NCBI GenBank assembly: GCA_947498055.1 | Contig: CANMJA010000041.1 | Span: 1-33,613 of the forward strand | Length of the DNA stretch: 33,613 nt | Source of the DNA: an uncultured Tenacibaculum sp. | GTDB lineage: Bacteria; Bacteroidota; Bacteroidia; Flavobacteriales; Flavobacteriaceae | Direction of reading: 5' to 3' | Shown here: positions 9,001 to 15,333 of the stretch, piece by piece | Position numbering within the stretch: position 1 is the first letter of the stretch | How the letters are laid out: the number at the start of each line of letters is the position of its first letter | The notes under the pieces: generated by a model | Databases searched by the model: none | Seen by the model: the letters and a program-made list of their open reading frames with translations, nothing else | What the model was told of the DNA's origin: nothing | Program-made: the position numbers and the translations under genes

Positions 9001-10217
9001 GCCAATAATGAAAAATCGTCTCTATAATCTACATCATCTGAGGGATAATCTCCATCTGTATCTGCTAAAGTTGTTGGATCGTTTATATTTCCGTTAGGGT
9101 CTGCATAATCTGCAGTAGTATCTACATTATTATCTAATCCATCATTATCTGTATCTCCATTAGCCAATGTAATATTAGCCTCGGCAGTATCATTTCCTCC
9201 TTCATTATCACTATCGGTATCTAAATAATCTGGAATTAAATCTCCATCTGTATCAATTACCCTAATTCCTTGTAAATATGCGGTGTCAACTCCATCTCCA
9301 TTATACACTCCATTAGGAGCAACATAACTATAGGTTGTTTGCCCTTCAACATTATCAGGAATTCCATCTCCATCTGCATCTAAATCTAAATAATCTGGAA
9401 GTGCATCTGTATCTGAATTTCTACAATCTAAAGTAACCGCTATATTATCTAAAAGTATTACATCTTGTGTTCCTGCACCTACAGCTTGGAAAGTAATAGT
9501 ACTAGAAGCATTAGGCGTAAAAATCACCAACTCTCTGGTACCCACTGTTAAAGCAGCTCCGTTAGTGGCAACTATTTCTGCTGTAGTTTCTGTATGCACT
9601 ACTACTCCATTTACTATTACATTAAAGATAGTGGATGTCACATCTAAATTATTTGCAGAAACTTGAAAAGATAGTAAATGTCCGTTATTTGCTGTAGATG
9701 TAAATGTTTGCTCTAAACCAGAAGTTACACCACTACCTGCTGTGTATTGAACTCCTTGAGTAGTACCATTATAAAACCATGTACTACTTCCAGTTCCTGT
9801 CCAACCTGTTATATTTGTATTGAAAGTTCCGTTGGTAATTGTATTTGCTCCTGTTGGATTACATTCAGTTACATCTAAAATACCATCGTTATCATCATCT
9901 AAGTCTACAACATCATTAACCGCATCATTGTCGGTGTTTTGTGCCTTAACATATTGAAAAGAAGACATGAAAACTACTACCACCAATAATTTAAGGATAA
10001 AACTTACATTATTAAAATTTCTGAAAATAGTAAAAGGTATCCTTTTCCCCCTTTTATTTAAACATGCAAAAAGATTAGGTTTAGCCCCTATTTTTTTTAC
10101 ACTACAAACATTAGTTTTAACATATATACCTTTTTTATATAATAAATTAAAGCTAAATTTGCTGTTTTTTGAATTTTTGTGGATTTTAAATAATTTTCTT
10201 TTTAAATAAATAACCAT
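1..10217 (-). CDS. Giant mosaic surface adhesin, TSP3-repeat / SprB-like (3' end outside window)
   Basis: Seen: one minus-strand frame is open from ATG 10217 to the left edge (at least 3405 codons, no stop). I checked the reading frame at several well-spaced TSP3 motifs. Residues 1-93 form a basic leader ending in a hydrophobic segment and an Ala-Gln cleavage site. TSP3 stretches of the DLDDDNDGILD type then alternate with about nine different beta-sandwich-like domains. These include an L-type-lectin-like domain (about 765-1022) and a choice-of-anchor-U-like domain (about 2121-2281, with GDGNGDGMPDS). The visible C-terminal part (about 3150-3405) has YEICENGASPTNCDTA-type repeats known from flavobacterial gliding adhesins. 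Known: TSP3 repeats bind calcium and stiffen extracellular stalks. Inferred: a cell-surface or secreted adhesin, probably exported by the type IX system; the sorting domain would lie outside the window. Function beyond adhesion is unknown. Confidence 0.85.
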   Translation of the reverse strand, partial: MVIYLKRKLFKIHKNSKNSKFSFNLLYKKGIYVKTNVCSVKKIGAKPNLFACLNKRGKRIPFTIFRNFNNVSFILKLLVVVVFMSSFQYVKAQNTDNDAVNDVVDLDDDNDGILDVTECNPTGANTITNGTFNTNITGWTGTGSSTWFYNGTTQGVQYTAGSGVTSGLEQTFTSTANNGHLLSFQVSANNLDVTSTIFNVIVNGVVVHTETTAEIVATNGAALTVGTRELVIFTPNASSTITFQAVGAGTQDVILLDNIAVTLDCRNSDTDALPDYLDLDADGDGIPDNVEGQTTYSYVAPNGVYNGDGVDTAYLQGIRVIDTDGDLIPDYLDTDSDNEGGNDTAEANITLANGDTDNDGLDNNVDTTADYADPNGNINDPTTLADTDGDYPSDDVDYRDDFSLLASNDNDKDGVPDNTDLDDDNDGISDINEGQCTPVSTGVWSGSGTTYSASAGPITVTTTSTFSGGAIPFPLGPNTFNTTNYWTPNLAGANSLVYDVNWDGTQEAGTDIDLPTDDQGSGTLTFTFSQAVTNPTLHFDKLGGIDGIYTNSLSFTVATPGVSVTRLGGSDDFQVIGGATIQRMPNIIHTDGTPNTLNGVAEGTASGSVQLNGTFTTVTFNWKGVGYEGLGGDLIELALQFCVSPDSDNDGVPNYLETDSDNDGCPDAVEASGSFLPTDLTSSGNLADADEGNVDGTGVPTDGAGGAQQTQNTTAAMADSNNIDACDVDSDGDGIMDSADLDDDNDGILDMDECVVVSGISPINVTDFLRIGGTNNAGQPNSAAFDPAKINNVILTPNLGSQSGTAMAREQIDMTKDFVLRYSMNFGSNSDTNPADGPGAGVGIGGADGIAVIFHNDPRGFNLTGIGGAGMGASDIVNGIAIEFDTFDNGAFETPNTIEGIPAGLPPMGGFVRGFDHTSIWDTDAGVFGAGTGNPYNHIGDDPVTVVGVGGEIEDGAFHKVVVTWNATTQVLSWTFDGVQVGSYTSDIINNHLGGSNLAYFGVSASTGALFNQQEVTFESIENLDPCDTDMDGVPDIVDLDSDGDGCPDAQEGAVGFTALVAASGSLQGGNSGTGYTGSSTTPVLQNLGTAVGNTVTTNGIPNAAGTGQGIGTSQNGGIENCTDTDGDLIVDVDDLDDDNDGILDTDECQLQQVVPSLFTVVNGVTETFTMSAAEGFVFDLYYLDNSFNFEINGTKLAADEMQFHNGSFVAATESLIGFTSDNQPYGLAAGSVDVFEINKASSGFTWDGVENPIVRLTIDSAGQVTIEGKRTGAASFEPMSVVNGAALNNITWNNSSSNTVIISQKVAGPTELSGFGYGFICIDTDNDGIPNSLDLDSDGDGCPDAQEGAGTFTKTLVDASSTDLEGGNSGTGYTGSSTTPVLQNLGTAVGNTATTNGVPNVAGTGQAIGTSQNGGIENCTDTDGDLVPDITDLDDDNDGILDVDECMPDLTPVTGAESTVNITPAASTRPSAGIGILEGDFNIDGTKVAAFKIDWTDLDAAGTINGRNISGFGTNLGTGYLILESDSFYTQTINVTPESGYFLNSFNWGASDDVDPGLNWTTTSRILQGQYFTLTWDGNATVTLVNPGDSGQIRILTDGADADTTIDLTDNSDFADGRVIAPDGLEVTKGTAFWNQQSANGSINHYFIITSPDGFKTPVNFKVDHYQPGGIGGSGTSFALDSWAIGLGGNSVNLGSGDCSDLDMDGIINILDLDSDGDGCPDAQEGAGGFTSLVAASGTLQGGNSGTGYTGSSTTPVLQNLGTAVGNTVTTNGVPTSAGTGQGIGFSQNGAMENCTDTDGDLVPDITDLDDDNDGILDIDEGIEFTNSNVTADNLSFTDCTGRTNSVTNTTVGGTVGTNGTRFIVRETTITDGDSYTFTFGTPVDNVSLFFDNILEQGVIGNFSVLYEDNTTDSGLDFNLSDNPYGYTFTSSDNLEKISFSGIPAVTDENVNGSQTDASQARGTVELIGLAAKKVKAVTFEFLDQNPTSTAFSGFVNPTIICFSQDTDNDGIPNHLDLDSDGDGCPDALEGDSTTITSTVAASGTLQGGNSGTGYTGSSTTPVLQNLGTAVGNTVTTNGVPTSAGTGQGIGFSQNGADNSACDDGDNVDASVEDAAPNGGDGNGDGMPDSSQSNVTSIPDGSGTGSYVTILVTGDCDEITRMVIEQETDQPLEDSLYDYPFGLVDFTLKCGAVGQEGTVKYFWHGINSIAGVNAFRKFGPTTFGGAISEYTSTIAGRTEAIEMVNGQPVYTTEYTLRDNTLGDESTVDAEIVDPAGPSVLGDSDGDGINNSADLDDDNDGILDSDEGFDPLDSDGDGISDIDENNGPDGIPGSGDESDPNDSCSPNALPNCVSGGAIIRDTDGDGIPDYLDIDSDNDGIPDNVEAQATGTYAAPIEDNPATPLINEADIDGDGLNEAYEGAGDEGLVPENSDTDTMPDYLDIDSDDDGIMDVIEAGLPIQSSTADTDGDGLLDIYEGTDDNDGFDVNDELNSGANGLPNDQNTTTTEVDFRDLPAAADSDRDGTPDYLDLDNDNDGIVDSVESACNPGTNNPGLGLIWDPNIDPATEVSSRTNFNTNNPKINRYEASVFDPAFGTGIEFVEKTVSNVVFGSGLVDESVRTNNQVEVHGYYYLSGATETNVAGAIANKDYLEYSFTALPGISTLLRSINIQDITTFLPGTYFNARGVNLSANPTQFPIHADFSYQIDISADNFATSATLVGTQVTQRRDNGTTFANVFDEMSEVPPSFSYEEFKGIANFPLVGGTTYKIRMYIFASEDVTGNGYVTFDNFRVNISKCDVSDSDGDGIPDSFDLDSDGDGCFDALEGDAGLTYADLNADGSINTTTNPVNDNGIPVGPGTAGNGTTGQNDVSAKDPFVKSDICGPCNAGNPNFSDLDLDGIGDICDVDDDNDGVTDANESFCVFNNSNRKLAVLYDNLLGDVSPTSTDSDFYTSGTVSSQLFGSGVSYTNDANNTAGGYIDLQGVNQADVAGAKADNDYIQYNFVTGLVPYQIQQLFFFGEPMGIPAVDYRTGYSYQVEISDDNFTTSSVLFDEATVGLSSFRFPATNTITLNPDTYYSIRIYVYANPAGNLESITIDNVAFQGVLCESLDTDDDGTPDYQDLDSDNDGCNDVLESGGTDDSTGRLDGHPTVDGLTSATPGQVTNGAAVGGYDGVTGDETVAVQVNVDATALLDQGASSGSSAMFTITSAQASSAVSYTSGVPNYSTLGNANAGLNYTWYIGDPSTGGIEILAANPNYAGEDSASLAIVDVTGLGGTEYFLVVTHDDNTCINIVNSATLIVIDAVADNFSGSPITGGDMTPDVTDNDTLNGTPVVVGTGPGEVTVNPSPAGVTNPTALTLNPITGEITVATGTPSGTYVYTYEICENGASPTNCDTASATVLVENP
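3928..4097 (-). repeat. Internal adhesin cassette, copy A
   Basis: This copy encodes a Gly/Thr/Asn-rich linker (GGNSGTGYTGSSTTPVLQNL and following) after a GCPDALEG TSP3 unit. It is identical to copy B (offset 918 nt) from 3928 to 4085, differs at 4086, and matches again to 4097. Such identity at the DNA level, third codon positions included, points to recent duplication or gene conversion. Confidence 0.9.
4846..5015 (-). repeat. Internal adhesin cassette, copy B
   Basis: This is the near-perfect partner of copy A: one mismatch over 170 nt (5004 versus 4086). The flanking TSP3 linker at about 4755-4838 is also nearly identical in DNA to the one at about 5881-5966 next to copy C. The duplicated unit therefore includes hinge plus linker. 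Confidence 0.9.
5974..6120 (-). repeat. Internal adhesin cassette, copy C
   Basis: Same linker cassette as A and B, more diverged at DNA level at both ends, but with an identical core around cctactgctgttcctaaat. It lies 1128 nt from copy B, with a different beta-sandwich domain in between. Confidence 0.85.
6868..7017 (-). repeat. Internal adhesin cassette, copy D
   Basis: Fourth copy of the linker cassette, 894 nt from copy C and directly C-terminal to the lectin-like domain in the protein. A much more diverged relative (GCPDAVEASGSF and following, about 8045-8250) is visible closer to the N-terminus. Confidence 0.85.
7152..7926 (-). other. L-type (legume) lectin-like domain inside the giant adhesin
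   Basis: The stretch between two TSP3 hinges reads as a concanavalin-A-like lectin fold: an RYSMNFG strand, GADGIAVIFHND, GIAIEFDTFDN and HKVVVTWNATTQVLSWTFDG, in the order typical of L-type lectins. The Asp in the GIAVIFHND/IEFDTFDN pair matches the usual metal- and sugar-site region. It spans roughly residues 765-1022 of the protein. This is by-eye family recognition; the sugar specificity cannot be read from the sequence. Confidence 0.65.
9939..10217 (-). other. Long N-terminal leader / signal peptide of the giant adhesin
   Basis: The only in-frame ATG upstream of a normal-looking signal sequence is at 10217; an in-frame TAA lies about 90 nt further upstream. The first 60 or so residues are rich in Lys, Arg, Asn and Ser. 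A hydrophobic run (FILKLLVVVVFM) follows near residues 71-84, then YVKAQ, where signal peptidase I probably cuts. The next in-frame ATG (9968) lies inside the hydrophobic run and would destroy the signal. No Shine-Dalgarno motif precedes 10217, which is common in this phylum. The leader resembles the extended signal peptides of very large exported proteins, but a non-ATG start nearer the hydrophobic run cannot be excluded. Confidence 0.55.
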
Positions 10218-11035
10218 AATGATCAGTTTATTATATTGATTATTATACAATGCCCTGTTTTTGTATCTGCTCGCCAAAGTGTTACAATTACGGGGTTCTT
10301 TTTATTTCTATGTTCTTCTCTATTACTAGCGATTCTAGATGTTCATTTTTCTGAACAACAAGAAAACTAGTAACTTATATAAGATACTTTTTAAACTTAA
10401 GAGTTATTTTGGTTGTACTATTAATTACTACTTAGTAATCAAATTAGAAAGTCAATGTCTAATAAAAGATTCTTTGTGTTTCTTTTTTCTAAAATTAGAG
10501 TATAAATTATTTTCATATTTTTTCCGGGGGGTTTAACTATGCTATTTTATTTTCTATAAAAAACCGTACAATAATAATATTGTAATATTTTCTTCGTTAT
10601 ACATTTTAGAGGAATATAACTTTTGTTCTTTAATTATATTTTAGAATAATAACTGAACATATCAAATATATAATTTTTTCATTACATATGTTAATTTTTT
10701 AAAAAAAAATATCAAAACAATAATCTTTAGCATAATTGTTTAAACTTTTAATAAAAAACATTAAACAAAAAAAACATTCAATACAACTCCTATAAATACA
10801 CATAAAAAACTGAAAATCAAATAAATAAAATCAATAATACTATTAATACATATAAATTAATAAACATCTTTTTTTCTAAAAATTAAACAAATAGATTTTA
10901 CGTTTTTTTTCTTTTAATATTGTTAACTGGTATATTTATATTAATTCTCTATAATATTTTAACATTTTTGTTAAAATTTAACACTAAATATTTCTTGAAT
11001 TTTTAAAAACTATTGTGTTGTTTTTTAAAACTATG
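10218..11035. other. AT-rich intergenic region between adhesin and sugar locus
   Basis: These 818 nt hold no gene I can support; short open frames here are AT-rich noise. The region is downstream of the sugar operon and upstream of the giant adhesin gene, both on the minus strand. One match to the Bacteroidota -7 box (TATATTTG on the minus strand, 10663-10670) has no TTG at the expected distance. If used, it would give a leader of more than 400 nt. A small hairpin at 10423-10438 (ATTACT/AGTAAT) and an AT-only one at 10956-10977 are present. Confidence 0.6.
10956..10977 (-). terminator. Weak AT-only hairpin downstream of the sugar operon
   Basis: ATTTTAACA (10956-10964) pairs perfectly with TGTTAAAAT (10969-10977) around a TTTT loop, about 60 nt past the stop of the last operon gene. 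The stem is a 9-bp nearly pure A-T helix and no strong T run follows on the minus strand. It is at best a weak terminator or an mRNA 3' end structure. Confidence 0.25.
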
Positions 11036-11767
11036 TTAATTTTCTGATAAAATTACGTCGTCTATCCAAATTTTACGTTCTCCTCCTTTTTTTTGATAAT
11101 CTACCCAACCTAAAGATATTATTTCAAAAAATGGAAATGTCCATTTTCCCTTATTCTCATTCTCTAAACATCCTTTATCAATATTATTCACATTCAATTC
11201 ATGGATTAACGTACCTTCTAGCCATAGTTTCATATTATTTTCCTCTCTATTCATATACCATTGTAATGTAACCCATTTTTTTTCTGGCATTTTAAACTGC
11301 GTATGATGCCAACAGTCTGATTTAATTTCTTTGGTATCATAATTTGCCATTATTCTTTTATTGTGCTGCCCTCCGTATCTTACTTCTGCATGAAATCCTT
11401 CAGTTGTTTTTCCTGAAGCTTGAATCATAGTCCAATGTATACCATCTGGAGAAGCTTCTTCTACGTACATTTTCATACTTCCATGATAACTTTTTGTTTC
11501 TTTAGGAAATATATTTTTGAGTGAGATAAAAGCTCTGTTTTTAAATCCTTCTCCACTTTTAAAATGAATAGATTTTTTTCCTGAGTATGCTTTTAGAGTA
11601 TCCACTACTGTAATTCCTTCTCCTGAAACAATCCAAGGTTCTTCTGGTTGTTTTTGTGCTTCATATTTTTCAAAGTCTTCTTTAAAAAAAACCTTTTTTT
11701 TACTTTCACAAGATTTAAGGAATACAAATAACAATAGTGTAAGAATTAGTTTATAAAAAGTTTTCAT
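11036..11767 (-). CDS. Cip1-like beta-jelly-roll lipoprotein
   Basis: This 243-aa protein begins with a lipoprotein signal ending in LKSC (Cys20), so it is membrane-anchored in the periplasm or on the surface. Its body follows the Cip1-like pattern: FFKEDFEKYE near the N-terminus, then GKKSIHFKSGEGFKNRAFI, GSMKMYVEEASPDGIHWTMI, EVRYGGQHNKRIMANYD, SDCWHHT, WVTLQWY, LWLEGT and a terminal IWIDDVILSE strand. Known: fungal Cip1 is co-expressed with cellulases and shares the jelly-roll fold of some polysaccharide lyases, so glycan binding or cleavage is plausible; activity here is unproven. The gene begins 1 nt after the epimerase stop and is last in the operon. A plain carbohydrate-binding role is the main alternative. 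Confidence 0.7.
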   Translation of the reverse strand: MKTFYKLILTLLLFVFLKSCESKKKVFFKEDFEKYEAQKQPEEPWIVSGEGITVVDTLKAYSGKKSIHFKSGEGFKNRAFISLKNIFPKETKSYHGSMKMYVEEASPDGIHWTMIQASGKTTEGFHAEVRYGGQHNKRIMANYDTKEIKSDCWHHTQFKMPEKKWVTLQWYMNREENNMKLWLEGTLIHELNVNNIDKGCLENENKGKWTFPFFEIISLGWVDYQKKGGERKIWIDDVILSEN

Positions 11768-11768
11768 A

Positions 11769-12899
11769 TTACATATTTATACACATTCTAATAATATGAT
11801 AAGGTGATTTCCACATATCTACTTTATTAAGATTAATCGGTTTTTTATTTTCATCTAATTTTTCATGCCATTCTCCATATTCATTATCTAGGAAATAATT
11901 TTTAACAAAATTCCAAATTTGGTTTATTAGGTGAATATATTTTTCTTCGGATGTAAGTTTATATAAATATTGAAAAGCTATCATACTTTCTGTTTGCATC
12001 CACCATTGAAATTCTTTTGTGTAAGTGTTATTTTGTAATTCTCTAAATTGATAAACTCCTTCTACACTATTTATCAAACTAACGATTTCTTTACTATAAG
12101 ATTCTATTTTTTTTTGTAAGAAAGGAGTATAATGCTCTATTCCTATCTCCTTACAGGCATCGAATAAAATGCAAGGAACCTCTACATTGTGCCCTAGTGA
12201 AATTAATTTTGTTAAAGAATTCCAATTTACATCTAAGTTTAACTCACAAAATTCTTCATTAAGTAAAAACTTTTCTGTTATAATAATTAGTAGATTCTCT
12301 ATTTGTTCTTTTAGTCTTTCTTTTTTATTTATTTTGTAAAAAGTAGTATAGGCTTCTAATATATGTAGATGCGTTCCTAAGCTTTTTGTTTCACTTTCTA
12401 CTACTTTAAGATCTCTAGTTAAAGAGTTGTAATAATAATTACCTTCTACATTGTATAAATACTCTTCTATAAATTCATATAATTGTATACATTTTATTTT
12501 AATTTCTTCTTTTTCTGAAAAGAGATATGCTTCTGATAATGCTAATAAAGTATAAGCTTGCGCAATAGCTTTTTTCTCTGAATTTAGAGTTTTTCCTTTG
12601 TAAGAAACCTCCCAATATACTCCTCTATATTTTGTATCTATAAAATAAGAGCTTATGTATTTATATGCTCTATTTATAACAAAAGTATATTTTTCTGTTT
12701 TTAAATGATTGGATGCTTTTGCAAATGACCATAATAATCTCGCATTTAAAATAATCCCTTTTGTATTTTCAGATAAAGGATTTCCATAAAAATCTAAAGC
12801 TCCATAAAAACCTCCATTTTTATCATCTATTACTTTGGTAAACCAAAATTTTAATGTTTTTTCTAATGTTTCAAGTGTTTCCTCTTTTAAAAAATTCAT
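11769..12899 (-). CDS. Cellobiose 2-epimerase-like AGE-family enzyme
   Basis: This is a 376-aa (alpha/alpha)6-barrel protein of the N-acylglucosamine 2-epimerase family with no signal peptide, so cytoplasmic. Family motifs are intact: NARLLW (Arg54), THLHILEAYT (His177/His179), GHNVE (His237, Glu240), FQWWMQTE (Trp299/Trp300) and WKSPYHIIRMC near the C-terminus (His368). His237 and His368 correspond to the catalytic histidine pair of cellobiose 2-epimerases, and the WKxPYHxxRMC ending is typical of that branch rather than of GlcNAc 2-epimerase. Known reaction: reversible epimerisation of cellobiose (or mannobiose) at C2 of the reducing sugar. Context between a GPH symporter and a Cip1-like protein suggests it acts on an imported beta-linked disaccharide. 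It is slightly shorter than usual at the C-terminus. Confidence 0.8.
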   Translation of the reverse strand: MNFLKEETLETLEKTLKFWFTKVIDDKNGGFYGALDFYGNPLSENTKGIILNARLLWSFAKASNHLKTEKYTFVINRAYKYISSYFIDTKYRGVYWEVSYKGKTLNSEKKAIAQAYTLLALSEAYLFSEKEEIKIKCIQLYEFIEEYLYNVEGNYYYNSLTRDLKVVESETKSLGTHLHILEAYTTFYKINKKERLKEQIENLLIIITEKFLLNEEFCELNLDVNWNSLTKLISLGHNVEVPCILFDACKEIGIEHYTPFLQKKIESYSKEIVSLINSVEGVYQFRELQNNTYTKEFQWWMQTESMIAFQYLYKLTSEEKYIHLINQIWNFVKNYFLDNEYGEWHEKLDENKKPINLNKVDMWKSPYHIIRMCINM

Positions 12900-12913
12900 T
12901 CTATCAATAAAGA

Positions 12914-14308
12914 TTAATCTTTGCTTCTTTTTTTCTCAAGCTCTATCTCTATTTCTTTCATTTTCTTAGAAGTTAATGGATATACTAATAAAGCAACAAT
13001 TCCTATTAATACAAAAGTGGCAGGTATTACACTCATATTTAATTTAATACCTTCTAACATTTCTGCTGTTTTAGTTACTGCTTTACCATCATAATTATAC
13101 CAATTAAGCACTCCTAGTGTAATGGCCCCTGCTACTCCTCCTCCAAATTTCATAGAAAAAGTACCTGCTGAAAAAATTAAACCTGTAGCACGCCTTCCAT
13201 TTTTGTACTCTGAATAATCCGCGGCATCTCCTAACATTGCAAAGAATAAAATAGGCATTAATCCTGCTCCAAATTCAGAAATAATACCGAAAGTAAAGAT
13301 TGAATATATTTGATTTGGTTCTAACCAATACATAGCTGCTGCTGCTGCTGCGGAAAATAAAATACTTATAATAAATAATTTTACTTTTCCAAAAAATTTA
13401 GTTAGTGCTGGCGCAAATACAGTTGAAATCATTGATATTACTAATAATGATAATATGTATACACCTGCTAATCCGTTTTTACCTCCCCATTGTATTATAT
13501 CTCCAAAAATATTCTGTTCATTATTTACATAATGTGAAAAATAATACATTGCTGAACTTTGCTTAATAATATTATAGGTAACAAAAACAAAGCCTATAAA
13601 TAATAAAATTAACCACGGTTTATTACCTATTAAATCTTTATAATCTTCCTCTAAATTATTTTTGTCTGTTACTACTGGCTTTACTCTTTCTCTTGTTGTA
13701 TAAAATGTTACTAACGAAAAAGATGCTAATATAAATGCTAAAATATACATGGTATATTGGTATCCTATATTCTCATTTCCATTCCCTAAAAAATCTACTA
13801 GCGAAATTACTCCTATGGTTGCAATTATACCCCCTAAGTAAGCTCCAAAAAAACGATAGGACGATAGTATTGTTCTTTCTTTTACATTAGAAGTCATTAC
13901 TCCCATTAATGCTGAATAAGGTACATTATTAGCTGTGTATGCTAAGGTATAGAAAATAGAGGTTCCGTACGCCCAAATTAATTTACCTGTTAAACTTAAA
14001 TCTGGTGTTGTAAACTGTAATACTAAAGCAACCCCAAAAGGCAAAGCTGTCCACAATAACCATGGTCTAAATTTTCCCCATTTCGTTTTTGTTCTGTCTG
14101 CAATATTCCCCATTATTAAATCAGTAATACCATCTCCTAAACGTATTACTAATAATAATACTGCTACTGCCGCGGCTTCTAAGCCAAACACATCTGTATA
14201 AAAAATAGGTAAAAAAGGACCTATTGTTCTCCATGCTATATTTGCAGCAGTATCACCAAGCGCGTATCCTATTTTTTCTTTTATGCTTAGGTTCCTTTTT
14301 TCTGACAT
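12914..14308 (-). CDS. GPH-family (MelB-like) sugar:cation symporter
   Basis: This 464-aa, roughly 12-helix transporter carries glycoside-pentoside-hexuronide family hallmarks. These are the opening IKEKIGYALGDTAANIAWRT, the RLGDGITDLIMGNIADRTKT loop followed by WGKFRPW, NNVPYSALMG in helix 4 and GDAADYSEYKNGRRATG in the central loop. It should import a sugar across the inner membrane with a cation. Placed 14 nt upstream of the epimerase gene and 6 nt downstream of the LacI gene, it most likely carries the disaccharide that the epimerase uses. Family assignment is firm; the substrate is inferred from context only. Confidence 0.88.
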   Translation of the reverse strand: MSEKRNLSIKEKIGYALGDTAANIAWRTIGPFLPIFYTDVFGLEAAAVAVLLLVIRLGDGITDLIMGNIADRTKTKWGKFRPWLLWTALPFGVALVLQFTTPDLSLTGKLIWAYGTSIFYTLAYTANNVPYSALMGVMTSNVKERTILSSYRFFGAYLGGIIATIGVISLVDFLGNGNENIGYQYTMYILAFILASFSLVTFYTTRERVKPVVTDKNNLEEDYKDLIGNKPWLILLFIGFVFVTYNIIKQSSAMYYFSHYVNNEQNIFGDIIQWGGKNGLAGVYILSLLVISMISTVFAPALTKFFGKVKLFIISILFSAAAAAAMYWLEPNQIYSIFTFGIISEFGAGLMPILFFAMLGDAADYSEYKNGRRATGLIFSAGTFSMKFGGGVAGAITLGVLNWYNYDGKAVTKTAEMLEGIKLNMSVIPATFVLIGIVALLVYPLTSKKMKEIEIELEKKRSKD

Positions 14309-14314
14309 ATTTTG

Positions 14315-15328
14315 TTATTTGTATTTGGTTGTTTGTCTATGAATTAGAGTAGTATCTATGGTTATTGTTTTTAACTGAGATGCTTCTTTTTTCTCTATTC
14401 TATTAATTAATAATTCTAAAGCTTTTCTCCCTATTTCTTCCGTATGTTGGCTAATTGTTGTTAGTTTAGGATTAGTAAAAACTATAATATTTTTTCCTGA
14501 AAAACCTATAATAGAAATATCTTCAGGTATTTTTTTATTTTCCTTTTTAATTATATTTAATGCTACCACTCCTAAAGTATTATCGATAGCTATAATTGCA
14601 TCAATATCTTTGTTCTTTTTAATTATTCTTTCTACACTAATATCTACATCTTCTTCATTAGAAATTTCAAAAACAATTGGTTTTTGTTTGTATAATTTTG
14701 ATTCAACAATTGCATGTTTATAACCATCTACTCTTAATTTACCAACATTTAAACCTGTTAAAGAATCTAACAGAATAATTTTCTTTCTTCCTTCGGAAAT
14801 TAGATAATTAGTAGCATTAAAAACTGCTTTGTAATCATCTATAATTACCTTATCACAATCTATTGATTTTACAAATCGATCGTACATTACCATTGGTATA
14901 TCACTGTCTAAAACTTCTTTTAAATGTGCTGTTTCATTTGTCATTTGTGTTTCTTCTGAAACAGAAATTAAAAAACCATCTACACTACCATCTGTTAAAA
15001 GTTCTATACTTTTTTTCTCTTTTTTTATAGTTTCGTTGGAAATACAAGTTATAACACTATAATCATGTTTAGAAGCTTCTTTCTCAATACTATGCAACGA
15101 TCTTGCAAAAAAAGGATTTAAAATATTTGGTATGATTACTCCAATTGTTTTGGTTTTACTTTTTTTGAGACTTAAGGCTGCTTTGTTAGGTTTATAGTTA
15201 TATTTTTTTGCTAAATTTTTTACTTTAGCAATGGTATTTTCACTGATTTCGTAACTATTGTTTAATGCTTTAGAAACAGTTGATACTGAAACGTTTAATT
15301 CTTTCGCTAAGTCTTTAAGTGTCACCAT
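14315..15328 (-). CDS. LacI-family transcriptional regulator
   Basis: This 337-aa protein begins with the LacI helix-turn-helix (residues 2-21, TLKDLAKELNVSVSTVSKAL) and the YKPNKAALSLK hinge region. A periplasmic-binding-protein-like sensor follows, starting at KTIGVIIPNILNPF and ending near TIDTTLIHRQTT. Such regulators usually bind a sugar or sugar acid and release a palindromic operator. It lies inside the operon, 5 nt after the gntP stop, so it would be co-transcribed with what it may control. Likely ligands from context are gluconate, 6-phosphogluconate or a disaccharide. GntR of E. coli, which senses gluconate, belongs to the same family, which favours a gluconate-type ligand; the choice is open. 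Confidence 0.9.
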   Translation of the reverse strand: MVTLKDLAKELNVSVSTVSKALNNSYEISENTIAKVKNLAKKYNYKPNKAALSLKKSKTKTIGVIIPNILNPFFARSLHSIEKEASKHDYSVITCISNETIKKEKKSIELLTDGSVDGFLISVSEETQMTNETAHLKEVLDSDIPMVMYDRFVKSIDCDKVIIDDYKAVFNATNYLISEGRKKIILLDSLTGLNVGKLRVDGYKHAIVESKLYKQKPIVFEISNEEDVDISVERIIKKNKDIDAIIAIDNTLGVVALNIIKKENKKIPEDISIIGFSGKNIIVFTNPKLTTISQHTEEIGRKALELLINRIEKKEASQLKTITIDTTLIHRQTTKYK

Positions 15329-15333
15329 AATGC

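Noticed and set aside
1480..9920. Regularly spaced catctaaaat/ccatcattatc motifs resembling a repeat array or CRISPR
   Set aside because: They are codons for DLDDDNDGILD-type TSP3 motifs inside a coding frame, with irregular spacing and no unique-spacer structure.
9967..10536. Two small plus-strand open frames (9967-10209 and 10339-10536)
   Set aside because: The first is antisense to the adhesin leader and the second is AT-rich noise with low-complexity Phe/Lys/Leu content. Neither has a convincing start context or domain.
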